From Paralichthys olivaceus (Eukaryota; Chordata; Actinopteri; Pleuronectiformes; Paralichthyidae), in contig NC_091105.1 of NCBI RefSeq assembly GCF_024713975.1, forward strand, positions 24,945,439 through 25,009,438: a DNA stretch of 64,000 bases, given 5' to 3'. The notes under the pieces are model-generated. The model made no database searches and was not told where the DNA came from. It saw only the letters and a program-made list of their open reading frames with translations. The translations under genes and the position numbers were made by a program. Position 1 is the stretch's first letter. Each line of letters starts with the position of its first letter. Shown here piece by piece: positions 41,343 through 53,300 of this stretch.

Positions 41343-44300
41343 ATGAAGAAGACATTGAATATCTTCCCTGGACAACAGACAGTATCCTTCAGGAAGGGTC
41401 CATCTGGACATCTGCGACAGGATCCCAGTGATGAGGCCATGAGGATCAAAAACAATCCCTCCCTTCAGGACAAGTCTGCCCCTCAGAGTCACCAGCTCGT
41501 GAGGACCAACGCCCTCACTCTTGTCTTTCAGCGAGGAGGGGATGTATCAGACCGCGTGGAGGTGATGGGGGAGTATTTGCTCCAGTTTGGCAAATACAAG
41601 GGAAAATCCTTCAAGTGGCTCCTGGAGAATGACGTCGGCTACACCATCTTCCTGATGAAAAAGGTTGAAGAGGAGGAGAGAGAGGGGACCTTCAATCCCC
41701 AGGGACATGCCAAGGAGAGCCTCCTGTCATTTCTGGACTATGCAAGTAGCTTCCAGGACATCATGGACCTGCGGGCGTACCTGTCCTCCAGGAAGCCTTC
41801 CTCACCAGTGGCATCTGAGGGGGACAACATCGTGGGCTTTGGAGCCAGGGCCAGAGACACTTGGAGGAAGATCTGGGAGACAAGAGCTGACGGCTATGCT
41901 GCATTTATCCTGGGTGTAAAGTGCGTCAAGAACAGTAAAATGTACAACTTGCAGCAGTACCTTCTGAGCCAACAAAGGGCTGAGACCTGTCCACCCCCTG
42001 CAGAAGTCCCCACAACATTAGCCTCCTCCACCTCGCTGGCATCTACCACACTTGGTGAATATGCACACTAGAAATGGATATATATTTTTTATGTCTGCAT
42101 TAAATGTACCTAACAATTGATTAATGTGACCGTTCAATCTCCTAGTGATGGAAGAGGACGTTGAGCTGGAGAGAGACATGCGACATCTATCACCATCTAA
42201 ATATAACATTGAACCAAGTAGGTGGATCCAGTGTATTAAACAGTTTGACATTTAAAATGACTTGAATCAAAAGTTTATTTATTGATGATAACAGTCTCAC
42301 ATCCTTTGTGCTTTCAGGGCCTTCAGCAGTACTTCCCAAAGTCACAGATGAATCTCAAACAACAGGTTTTTCTCCCCCTGAGTGGAATAAGAGTGCTGTG
42401 TTGTCCGCACACTTGACCATCCATGAATTTCCCATTGGTCAACGCGTGTGTTGTTTCGGCCATGTTCTGGCCTGTTCTGATGTGTGCCTTTTTATCTCGT
42501 TCGTTGTTCTGGCCATGTTCCGGCCTGTTCTGATGCCTGTGTTCTCCCATGAATTTAAGAAACACATGTGTCAGCAACGGTGGTAAGTGTTTTTTGATTT
42601 CTGCATGCTTTTTTTCGACTGTTATTCAAGCATTTGGCATGTGTGAAACAGTAGATTTGATATTCAATCTTAGATACAGCTTGGCATGCAACATCTTTGA
42701 TAAACAGATGGTTTGTTTTCTATTATATTGTATTGTAGCTCAATGTTGTAATGCCGCTCCCGCCGTGCATGTAAAGACAGATTGACGGTGTCAGAAAAAT
42801 GACGCAAAGGTTTCTTTACAGCACCAAGAGCTATGGCAACAACTGCCACTGTGTCCAGATGTGGCGAGACGGTTGAACCCACTCGGATTGCTTCAGAAAA
42901 AGGTGATGGTATTTATTTACCTCTTACTTAAAAGAACCCTGAATGTGTACAAATTGTGAGATTGTTTTATTTTATTTTATTTTTTCATTTGATTCCATCG
43001 CCACAGCCAAAACCACCTTGCCAGTCCCTCCTCAGCTCCTTGCTATTGCTGCTCAACTTGGAATAGAACAAACACCTAATGTGCAGAGCCAAAGTAAGAA
43101 ACAAATTAACATTGTCAGACCTAGTATTAATAGTGTCCTGTAATGTTATCTAATAATGACATCGGGTAACTGTTAAATTGAATTATCTTTTGATTTCAAA
43201 GCACATGGACAGCTTGTGCCGCAGGGATCATCTGTAGAGCTCGAGAATAAAGCGGATCCATCTCTGTCGGAAGGTAAATATTCAATTAATATTTTGAAAG
43301 AGAAGAGCTCAATCGTGTGTTCATTTTTTTTATGTGTTCATTTTTTTGTATTCCTTGTCCTAGATGCGTCATCGCATCATGTGGATCCTGTGGAGGCACA
43401 AGGGGACATCGTCCTTGATGAAGGTAGGATTTTGTTGTCACATTAATTGCATTACATTTAAAATTTGCTCTCTGTCTGTGTTTTTACTGTAGTTTTTTGT
43501 GCTTGTGTTTTTTAGCACCTCTGCAAACTCCTGCGCCCCAGCCCAGGCAGCCATCAGCCTCTGTCCCAGGCTACGATCAGGATGTTGCGCGGTGGAACTG
43601 CTCCCACCAGCAGAAAGTATGGATGAAGTGTGAGATGGAGGCGTTAGGTCTATGGCCAGGATCGCGTCCAGTACGTCACCTGATGAACATGCTGTCCCTG
43701 TGGCGTTATCCACCTCAGCCTGAGCTCATAGACACCATCTCTGAACTGCCCTCACCACATTACTTCCATCTTCATCCATTTTTCATTTGGAAGCCAGAGC
43801 ATGCAATCATGGACAGGGTGAGGAACAACTACAACTTGCCTTGCCTTCATGGTTGTACAAATCCACTGGTAGTTTCTAGTGGCATTGGAAGGCCAAGGGT
43901 CATAGTAGGCATCACTGGCCAGTACTACATTTTAGCTTCACGACTCACATGTAAGGTTTGTAAGAAGTACTGGCACGCGGATAAGCCCCAATGGCTGGAG
44001 ATGTTACCACAGCGCATCAGCAGCATTGTGCCAGCATTCCTGACATTTAAAAAAGCCATCTGTAAATCTGTCATGGATGAGCTCAGACGCAGTGGCAGAT
44101 CAGCGGACGATATGAGCAAGCAGCTGACAGAGGTGCTTCACCTTAAATATGAAAGAGCTCATTTGGCCTACCTCTCGAGTGTACAGAACATTAGGGATGG
44201 TGAGGCAGGGGTCTATGGTCAGAAAACCATCACTGGGCTTCTTAGACAGGTGGACACTCCTGCTCAGTTTGGAGATTATGCGGATGGCGATGGCTGGTGT

Positions 44301-46737
44301 GGTGTGTCCATTTCCTCACACTATCTGGTCGACTGCCTGGTTCAGGAGTATAGGAGACAGGGACACCTTCTCACCCTTCTGCTGCAAGGGACTTTTGGAC
44401 GGGCTTTAAGGGCAGATCACACCCGCAAGGTGGCAAGGAAGGTGGTGTTGTCATCAGGCACCATGTCCTCCTATTCCATCATGAATGAGAACTGGATGAT
44501 CCTGAGCTGGGGGATGCTGCAGTCTGAGTGTGACCGGTCCCTGAATCCATTGTACGAGGGTCTGGATCGACGCTACACTGCAGCAGGAGTGGAGAAGGCA
44601 AACTACCAGTGGGTGGACAGGTAAACAGGAGTGGTTCAGATTGTCAGCAAAATATTACATTTCTATATTTAAAGTATATTTCGGTGTTAGGATGATACAA
44701 TTTTCAAATTTGCTCAAATTTCAAATTCAGGTTTAACTGTTTCGCTGACACATTTTTTTCTGCAAGCAAACATTCACAGTCATTCTTTTAAGTTGTATAA
44801 CATTATTTCTTTTTAATGTGTCAGGGACTGCTGTGCACCATTCAAGATCCTGGACCCGCGTCTCCATGAACACCTCCTATGGGACAGCTGGAGGACCACG
44901 GCAGCAATAGAGGCAGAGGCAACATCCGGGAACCTGGCAAACAGCTGTGCATCAAGACACAAGTTTAACAAAGACATAACAATCAAGTTAGACGTGTTTC
45001 ACTGCAAGCTGCATTCTTTGTTGTGGATCAGAGGGACATGGAAAAGTTGAAGGAGGCATACACGGCATGTGGAATCTCTCCTGCTAATCCCACCAAGCAG
45101 CATGTGAGAGAGCACTGCAGGACGAAGGTGCCACAGCCGAGAGAACTGCTGCGGAGAGTAGAAGATGTTCTGCATCATTTCCACTCGATGAAAGATGTCA
45201 ACGATGTGCTTCTCTTTAAGCCCTCCATGTTAAAGGCATGGAAGATTCAGCGTGTCCACATATTGAGAGGCTGTCTGAGCGACCCTGAGGTGGAGGATGG
45301 AATCCTCTACAGGTACGGTGGAAGTTTGCAGCTCAACTATAACAAAAGCAAAAAAGCTGCCGTACCTGTTTGGATCCCTGTGAGAGGCACTTCTCAGCAG
45401 GAGGGCTTCCACGCACACCAAGCCCGGTGGGTCACGGGAACTCGGGTTTCGAATGAACTTTTCCAGGCTCAGGCCATGACCGGGATGGTGCGCTGGAACT
45501 TCCAGAGGCTTGTGGACCTAAAACAGCCGGGTGTACAACTTCCAGCTGCGTTCGACCCACTGCTCATTGCACAGCTGAACTTAGCCTCTGTGAGTGTCAC
45601 AGGAAGGGCAAAATATCCCACGCTACTCCTCTCAAGCGAGGACACTGGGGAGAGGTTTGGACTGGAGTATGTGGAGCCTGGCTGCTGCCCTGTTGCCTTG
45701 GACTGGGACATGGACAAAGAGCATCACATCAGCTCAATTCCTGTTGCCATGGAGATACAGCCACCCATCCAGCTTGAGATGGACCACAGTCCTGCTGCTG
45801 ACATTGGCACAGACCCTCAGGTAATCCAGATTGGTCACTAATAGTGAATCATGAACTGACTCACTGACTGACTCACTGACTCATAAACCATTATGCTTAA
45901 TACTGTATGTATTTCAGGAACTCAGTGGCAGTGCTCAGGACCCCCCGATTGGAGCAGTGCCAATTCTGTCCTCACAGCCGTGCATGGAAGCAGGTGTCCA
46001 GACCATGGAACAGACGGGTGTTAAAGCAGAAAGTCAATCTTCGATGGATACAGGTAATTCAAATTACTCATCTGCGATGCCTCATATCCCACTTCGTTTC
46101 ACAGATTTCATTTAATGATGCAGTTGCATAACAATTTTATTCAATTAAAGTTTTTCACAATATGAATCACCTGAATTGTAGCAAAAGAGCAACACTTTCA
46201 ACGTATTCTTTATTTTTACAGACCTGCCAGGGGTTACGCCTTTACCCGTATCCTCCTCTCCAAGGGCCAAACGCACTGGACCTGTTAAAACAGGTGGCCT
46301 CATCCAGGTTCTTGACCACAGTCGGTGGACAGAACCCATGAGGACCGCCATTGATGAACTGCTGATAAAGCACCATGGAGCTAAAGACATTCTGAGGCGA
46401 GTGGATGTGGACTATGCTGCCATGGTGCAGAGGGCGTGCAGGGACCCCAACAGCCTCCTCCATCCCACCACGTGGCAACACATATCAAGATATGTGAAAC
46501 ATGTTGCCAAATTAAAAAACACCAGCTCCTGTCTCAACACCAGCTCAGAGAGGGCATCAGAAACAAGGAAGTTGTGGCACAGTTTGACTACAGGCAGCCA
46601 GACAGTCAGTGTGCCCGTCGCAATTTTACCCCCTGCCCCTATCAACCCTCCCCCCGTTGGTCTCACTCAGGATGACACACTTACCAGGGCTGCAGTGGCA
46701 AGGATTGTGGCAGTGGTTCTACAGCAGCAGCAGCAGC

Positions 46738-46791
<54 letters not shown>

Positions 46792-47324
46792 CGCAGACGC
46801 AGAGGAAATTAACCAGGAACTGCTTAGCCTGTGGCCAGCCAAAGTCCCGCTTCCTTGGCGATGGCTCTTCTGTTCATTTTTACTATCAATCGCCATCTGC
46901 TAATTATTTTTACTGCTCCACAAGAGTCTTCAAGATGTATGCCGAGGAAGGGCTCAAAGAATCCAGAATGTCATTCCAAGACTTTGCTGCTTCTCCATAT
47001 TTCCAGCGGGAACTTGATGCTGCCAAGAAGAGGGCTGCAGAGTGCAAAAGGGTCAGAGAGGAGAGGAAAAAAAGAAGCGCCACAGAGCCTCTGCCATCCG
47101 GTCGCCTGTGCAGGTTTTGTCACCAGCCTCTAAAGCAGGGCCCTAACAGCCCTCACGTCCACACCTGCTTCCCTGGAGTACAAGGGAAATATATCTACTG
47201 CCCCTCCAGAGTTTTCTCTTTCTTCAAGGCACAGGGCATGGTCAAGGAGATGACCTGGAGCGAGTTCCAAGCTTCCCAATGGTTTGAGGCTGAACGAAAT
47301 AGATGGATGGTGCAAAAAAGATGA
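41343..47324 (+). CDS. Multi-exon transposase-like gene of an uncharacterised fish family
   Basis: Eleven coding exons with GT-AG sites: 41343-42054, 42146-42217, 42318-42365, 42822-42902, 43007-43093, 43202-43273, 43364-43423, 43516-44620, 44825-45820, 45918-46053 and 46222-47324. The N-terminal exon has QFGKYKGKSFKWLL and a related GFGARARDTWRKIW segment. Exon 8 has a cysteine cluster (CLHGC, CKVCKKYW). Exons 8-9 look like an RNase H-type core: VDRDCC, IKLDVFHC and SQQEGFH may supply D, D and E. The last exon has 23 glutamines and two CxxC...H...C modules. The frame is lost near 45004 and resumes by 45005-45023 (LQAAFFVVDQRDM), so roughly 20 codons plus a frameshift are missing and this copy may be a pseudogene. 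I recall similar fish proteins with a DUF6729-like domain, but this is from memory. Host gene, domesticated transposase or live transposon cannot be told apart here. Confidence 0.65.
46722..46790 (+). repeat. CAG/CAA repeat encoding 23 glutamines
   Basis: CAG blocks at both ends flank an uninterrupted run of CAA codons, all in the frame of the last exon of the 41-47 kb gene. Mixed CAG/CAA usage makes slippage less likely than in a pure CAG tract. Confidence 0.95.
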
Positions 47325-47378
47325 CAATGACAGTTGTTTATGTTTATGTTTATTTTAATTGTCAATTCTGTATAAAGA

Positions 47379-47384
47379 ATAAAA
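47379..47384 (+). promoter_or_regulatory. Polyadenylation signal AATAAA
   Basis: It lies 55 bp after the stop codon of the 41-47 kb gene, a suitable distance for its 3' end. It argues that the gene has, or had, its own transcript. Confidence 0.6.
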
Positions 47385-47399
47385 ACTATAAAAGCCAGA

Positions 47400-48164
47400 A
47401 CACATTTGACTTTGTGTTTTATTTCAATTTCATTCCAAACTGAGCAATTGATAACTGTTATGTTTAACATTACGCTGCCATTTATATATATTTAGTTTGT
47501 GTTTTATTTGTGTTATTATTTTTGTGAGCATGTTAGCCTTGCTTCAGAACTGTATTAAGTATTTAATGAATTAAAAACAAGTGTACCATAGAATGGAAAT
47601 GAGCCCAACAAACAGATGAAATAGAATTAAATACCATTTTAATTGTATAAAGTTCAAAACATTTGATCAAATCAAGAAAACATAAACTATATTTGCTTCT
47701 AGTGGGAATAAAACCCACTCCCCTGTCTTACAAGGCTTCTGCAGCGCGTTCAGCAGCACCGGAGAGACGGGACACAGCATGCTGCAATCTGATTGGCTGT
47801 CAGTCCTCTACGGCTATACGCGACTGGCCTCCGCGTGACAGGCGGAGATACTGTCCACTATACTAACGAGGATTGGTGCAATATCTACATCGACAGGACG
47901 GTCACGCTGTTCTCTTAAGGATAAGTCATTGTGTGTTGTGGCCTTGTACAGTGATCTGGAATTTGAAAAGTAATTTCCACTGAGGCCTAACATTGATAAG
48001 TTTGTGTTCCCTGTATTTACAAAGACTGATCTGTAGGATATCTGGGATTCCAACCACATCTTTCAAGTTTCCTGGTAATCCATCCAGCGGTATTTTGCAT
48101 AATCCTGCAAAATAACAGGTAAACAAATGAGACAAATAAATCTACTTTTATCTTTTTAATTTCC
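47400..48164. other. Spacer, nothing firmly recognised
   Basis: Near 47700-47750 the sequence GGGAATAAAACCCACT could be a decayed Pol III T-arm, but no cloverleaf can be built. Otherwise no feature is supported. Confidence 0.3.
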
Positions 48165-48358
48165 AACAGCCCCATCAATGAACAACAACATGAGCCACAT
48201 CTCAATGAGAGATCTTTAGAACACTCCTCCAGAGAAACCTTGTGTGGAGCCGGGCCTGGAGGAGCTGAGGAGGCTGAGCAGAGACCTCATGGCCATCCGT
48301 CTGCAGGTGGACAAACACTTCCAGAGCAGCAACACGTCAGAGGAATGGCAGATGATGT
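48165..48358 (+). pseudogene. Stranded exon resembling the cytoplasmic helix of a Cys-loop receptor (5-HT3-like)
   Basis: After an acceptor-like TTTCCAACAG the frame reads MSHISMRDL, an in-frame TAG, then EPGLEELRRLSRDLMAIRLQ, then VDKHFQSSNTSEEWQM. The second part resembles the amphipathic helix just before the fourth membrane segment of 5-HT3/nicotinic-type receptors. The expected membrane segment does not follow, and the frame stops at TAA (or splices at GTAATTC). No other receptor exon was found in the window. It is best read as a pseudogene fragment. Confidence 0.45.
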
Positions 48359-48359
48359 A

Positions 48360-49380
48360 ATTCGTATACGGCGTGATTCACATCAGGACGACAAGAAGAG
48401 AGTTTTAATCACTGTGGGTGTACCAGGAGCTCACACACTGGATTCTGAGACTAGCTACTGCTTGATTTACTGTGTCTGAGTGATAGAACAGGATTTTCTG
48501 TATTTTTATAAACTTTTTAGTAAGTTTGGACTAAAGCTTTGGAGAAGAAAATGGAAAAGGTTTTTCAGTCCACCTCAGTGACTGTGTCCATGCTGTGTTT
48601 CACTTACATTATTATTATATGATCAACTCGCTGATTTATACAAACAGTGTGAGAACCAGTAAACAGAAACGTGTAAATCACTCTACCATCTCTCTCCAAA
48701 TTTGCATGTCTTTGAGCCCTTTGTGTGTGTGGGGGATTGTGGGTTAAACTGCGTGTATAAACAAATGAAAATGAGTGTAAAAAGAATTCCCCCTTGAGGG
48801 ATCCATAAAGTTTCAATTATTAATTATTAAATCTCTTTTTAAAAAGTCAAACAAAAACCTGAGCCGTGACTTGAACCTTGAAATAAACTTAAAGTTATTG
48901 TGTGTTTTGCTCTTTAAATGAAATTAAGCATTTTCTCTTGTTTAAATTTCAAATCAAAATGTTTACTACAGCCTGTTTACACTAATTTATTAACTGGCTT
49001 GATGCTACTGTTGTTGATGATTATCATTAAAAACTAAGTTGATCTATGTTGGATTATATCCACTGGATGGCATCATTGGTCAACTGGTGCGTGCATGAAG
49101 TAGAAAGTAATGCTGCCGGTATCCACCTCTCAAGGGTAGGCTTTGCTCCAGATTGGGAGCCTATAATAACTGTTGTCAACCATGAATGTTGTCAAAGTGG
49201 TTCCTCGATAACAACAATTTCCTCACACGCAGTTTTGAATCTCTCTTCTGAAATCTCAAAGGACTCCTAGTAGCAAATTCTTTGCAAATAGATTTGGCTC
49301 CTCTCAGAAAACGGCTTATGGGACTCTGGTTGGGTTGGTTATGGTGTATTTAACAGTGTCAGGCCCTGGGGATTCACTGT
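48360..49380. other. AT-rich spacer, nothing recognised
   Basis: No exon, RNA gene or element end could be supported. Confidence 0.3.
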
Positions 49381-49386
49381 TGGTCA

Positions 49387-49457
49387 GTTTCTGTAGTGTA
49401 GTGGTTATCACCTTTGCTTAACACGTGAAAGGTCCTCAGCGTGAAACTGGAAAAATA
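49387..49457 (+). tRNA. tRNA-Val(AAC) pseudogene
   Basis: GTTTCTGTAGTGTAGTGGTT followed by ATCACC matches the 5' half of vertebrate tRNA-Val, with the A box intact. The anticodon stem-loop reads TTTGC-TTAACAC-GTGAA with anticodon AAC. The variable region AGGTC is present, but the T arm (CCTCAGCGTGAAACTGG) has lost the GGTTCGA B box, and the acceptor 3' strand is changed. It is likely a non-functional copy. Confidence 0.75.
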
Positions 49458-49480
49458 AAATGAAACAAAAAAAGGTCTAT

Positions 49481-49554
49481 TGCATTAGCCGGGAATCGAA
49501 CCCGGGCCTCCCGTGCAGCCTTCGAGAAAAGTTTAGCTAAACCGACCTGAACGC
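49481..49554 (-). tRNA. tRNA-Gly-like pseudogene
   Basis: On the minus strand the 3' half, GGGAGGCCCGGGTTCGATTC followed by CCGGCTAATGCA, is nearly identical to vertebrate tRNA-Gly, with a perfect B box and T arm. The 5' acceptor strand GCGTT pairs with the 3' end, but the D arm and anticodon arm are altered and no clean 7-nt anticodon loop can be drawn. It lies 23 bp from the tRNA-Val copy on the opposite strand. Confidence 0.65.
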
Positions 49555-49596
49555 CTTTTAACATGCATTTCAATGATAGTGCTGAACCACAGTGTG

Positions 49597-49650
49597 GATG
49601 TAATATTCTTTTGGCCACTCTTCTTTTCGGGCTGTGGCGCTGTTCCGACT
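49597..49650. repeat. Third copy of the GGATGTAATAT...TTGGCCACT motif
   Basis: GGATGTAATATTCTTTTGGC followed by CACT and, 16 bp later, GGCGCTGTTCC repeats the arrangement seen at about 39806-39870. Here too it lies close to tRNA-like sequence. Confidence 0.5.
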
Positions 49651-49659
49651 TTTTCTATA

Positions 49660-50399
49660 GACTCGCGGTCCTCCGATATTTCTTTTTTTCCTTCAGGCAA
49701 ACCTCTAACGGCAGACGGTCATAAAAGCGTGCATATTCACTGTCTATTGTTGATGTCATTACGTGTTCTTACAGGGGCTGTGCATCATTCAAACATTCAA
49801 GTCATTTTCATTCGTCAAAGGTAAGACACGTTGTTTTATTTTCATAAAAGTTAGCCTGCTTTCTGATAACATTAGTTCGCTGCTGCTGCTAATTCGCTTG
49901 GTTGATGCGATAGAACTGCCCGGAATTAAGTTTGGGGTAATTATGGACTAAATAATGAATGAACATCATGCTATTTGTTGAGATTGTGTTTGGTTTTTAG
50001 GTTGTTGCTTAATATTATATATTCGTCAGCGCGGTATTGACAGTAATGTCGTGTCAGCAGTTGCCTAGCACCACTCGCAGGGTAACGCAGAAGATTTGTG
50101 GTGAAATAACACGTCAAAGTATGAATGGACATGATCGTTTTATATATTTATATGCATAGTTTTCATGACGTGACGTTAAATAGTCTTGTCAGTCCGTTTA
50201 TATCAATCTTTTGTTGATAAGTTAACTATAGCCTACCTCAGCATTGCCCACTTGCTAAGAGACTGACGCTACAAACGTGTGTTGAAATTACGTGATAACA
50301 TGATTGTATTTCATATTTTTGTGTATCTGGTTTTGATGTCGTGATGTTAACTCATCTTTACACCATGGATCTGTTACTCCTAAGATGTCTGACTAGTTA
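49660..50399. other. Spacer upstream of the L2, nothing recognised
   Basis: No coding or RNA signal is supported. It may include 5' parts of the L2 that are too decayed to read. Confidence 0.3.
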
Positions 50400-53300
50400 G
50401 GCTACATATTTTCTCTGGTTTTCTCTGGACCCCTGCCTAATGTTTCCAGCGATGACACGTTTAGCCGCACGTCATCCTTTCACCGCTGGCTGTCGAGGTG
50501 GTGTCCAGATAACAACGTGGGCTTCGTTAACAATTGGAAAACTTTTTGGGGGAAACCTGGTCTGATTAGGAGAGACTGTATTCATCCCACTTGGGATGGA
50601 GCAGCTCTCATATCTAGAAACATGACGACGTTTGTTAGAAAGTCCACACCGTGACAATCCAGAGTTGAGACCAGGAGGCAGAGTCGCAGTCTTACACGCT
50701 TCTCTGCGCTTCTATTCAAACAGTCACCATCACAATGTCCTATAGAAACTGTGTCTGCCACCCGACCACCTAATTTCTTTAAATCAAAAGTACACAGGAG
50801 AGGGGTGATACACTCAAACTTAGTCAAAATTAACACAGCCAAAACATCAGCTAAAAACACAACTATAAAATGCGCTTTATTAAATATAAGGTCACTAAAT
50901 TCAAAATCTTTACTTATAAATGATCTCATTACTGATCATCAAATAGATTTATTATGCTTAACCGAAACTTGGCTACAAGACGGAGAATATGTAGGTTTAA
51001 ATGAAGCGACGCCCCCAACCCACTCTAATACTCACATTCCTCGGAACACAGGCAGAGGTGGAGGGGTTGCAGCAATCTTTAAATCTGATCTATCTATCAA
51101 CCCCCGACCAAAAGAGAGTTATAACTCTTTCGAAAATCTTAGAACCAGCCTCGTCCACCCAAGCCTGACGTCACATAAACCAATTAATATAGTCATCATA
51201 TATCGTCCACCCGCCCCTTACTCTGAATTCTCTGAATTTTTATCAGAACTAGTCCTTAAAACAGATCAAATCATTATAGCCGGTGATTTCAATATTCATG
51301 TAGATGTTGCCAATGACAGATTTAGTTCAGCATTTAAATCACTAATAGACTCGATTGGTTTCACTCAACATGTGAATCAACCGACCCACTGCCTGAATCA
51401 CACTCTTGATCTTGTCCTGACATATGGCATTGACATAGAAAATGTAAAAATATTCCAACAGAACTTCCACCTAGCCTGGAAGAATAGCCTTATAAATTAC
51501 AAAAAAGCACTTAGAAATGCCTGAACCTCTTATTATTCATTACTAATAGAAGAAAATAGGAACAACCCCAGGTTCCTCTTCAGCACTGTAGCCAGGCTGA
51601 CAGAAAGTCACACCTCTACTGACCCATCTATTCCTCTAGATCTGAGAAGCAATGACTTCATGAGCTTCTTCGCTAATAAAATTACAACCATCAGGGATAA
51701 AATCCACGACCTCCTCCCAGTGAATAACACGGATTCATTGTCTGGTCCTGAAACCATAGCACCAGATTTATGTCTAAACAAATTTTACTCTATTGATCTT
51801 CCTGAACTGACCTCGTTAGTTTCATCATCTAAACCAACTACTTGTCAGCTGGACTCTGTTCCAACTAGACTTTTTAAAGAAGTCCTCCCCCTAATTGACA
51901 GTTCCATTTTAAATCAGATTAATATGTCTTTGCTAACCGGCTACGTACCACAGGCTTTTAAGGTAGCCGTTATTAAACCTCTGCTTAAAAAGCCTACGCT
52001 TGATCCAGAGGTTTTAGCTAACTATAGACCCATATCCAACCTGCCCTTCATTTCCAAAATCCTAGAAAAAGCCGTTGCTAACCAGCTGTGTGGTTACTTA
52101 GATAGTAACGGTTTATTGGAAAAATTTCAGTCAGGATTTAGAACCCATCACAGCACAGAAACGGCACTATTGAAAGTCACCAATGACCTTCTGATGGCAT
52201 CAGATGATGGACTTGTCTCTGTCCTCGTCTTGTTGGACCTTAGTGCAGCCTTCGACACAATAGATCATAAGATTCTGCTACAGAGATTAGAACAACATAT
52301 AGGAATTAAAGGAACAGCACTACACTGGTTTAAATCATATTTATCAGATAGATTCCAATTTGTTAATGTTAACAATGAGTCCTCCATGCACATGCAAGTT
52401 AATCATGGAGTTCCACAAGGTTCTGTCCTTGGACCAATACTGTTCACCCTATATATGCTCCCCTTAGGCAACATTATCAGACAGCACCACATACAATTCC
52501 ACTGCTATGCAGACGACACCCAATTGTATATTTCCATGAAGCATGATGAATTTAATCGCCTAGTTCAACTTCAGGAATGTCTCAAAGATATCAAGGCGTG
52601 GATGACCCAAAATGTTCTACTTTTAAACTCAGACAAAACTGAGGTTGTTGTAATTGGCCCTAAACATCTCAGAGAAACACTGTCTGACCAGATAGTCACT
52701 TTGGATGGTGTCAGTCTGGCTTCCAGCTCCACTGTGAGGAACCTTGGAGTGTTGTTCGACCAAGACATGTCATTTGACCCCCATATTAAACTAGTGTCTA
52801 GGACGGCTTTCTTCCATCTGCGCAATATTACCAAAATTAGAAACATCCTGTCTAAGCAGGATGCTGAAAAACTAGTCCACGCGTTTGTAACCTCTAGATT
52901 ATATTACTGCAACTCTATATTAGCAGGATGCTCCATGAAGACTGTTAAAAGTCTCCAGTTGGTCCAAAATGCTGCAGCACGAGTGCTGACAGGAACTAGA
53001 AGGAGAGATCATATCACTCCTGTCTTAGCTTCCTTACATTGGCTCCCGGTAAAATTTAGAATAGAATTCAAGATCCTGCTCCTCACTTTTAAAGCCCTCA
53101 ACAATCACGCCCCCTCATATATCAAAGAGCTGATAACACCTTATTATCCAAGTAGATCACTTCGTTCCCAAAACACAGGCTCTTTAGTGGTTCCAAGAGT
53201 CTGTAAGAGTAGAGCAGGAGGTAGAACATTTAGCTATCAGGCTCCTCTCCTGTGGAACCAGCTCCCACTCTGGGTTCGGGAGGCAGACACTGTCCCAGCA

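Noticed and set aside
42366..42586. Read-through frame after the third exon of the 41-47 kb gene
   Set aside because: It lacks similarity to the rest of the protein, contains a local duplication of GGCCATGTTCTGGCCTG, and a proper acceptor for the next in-phase exon lies at 42821.
46681..46896. Minus-strand frame with poly-valine/alanine
   Set aside because: It is the antisense reading of the CAG/CAA glutamine tract.
47690..47760. Possible tRNA-like T arm (GGGAATAAAACCCACT)
   Set aside because: No acceptor stem, D arm or anticodon arm can be paired with it.
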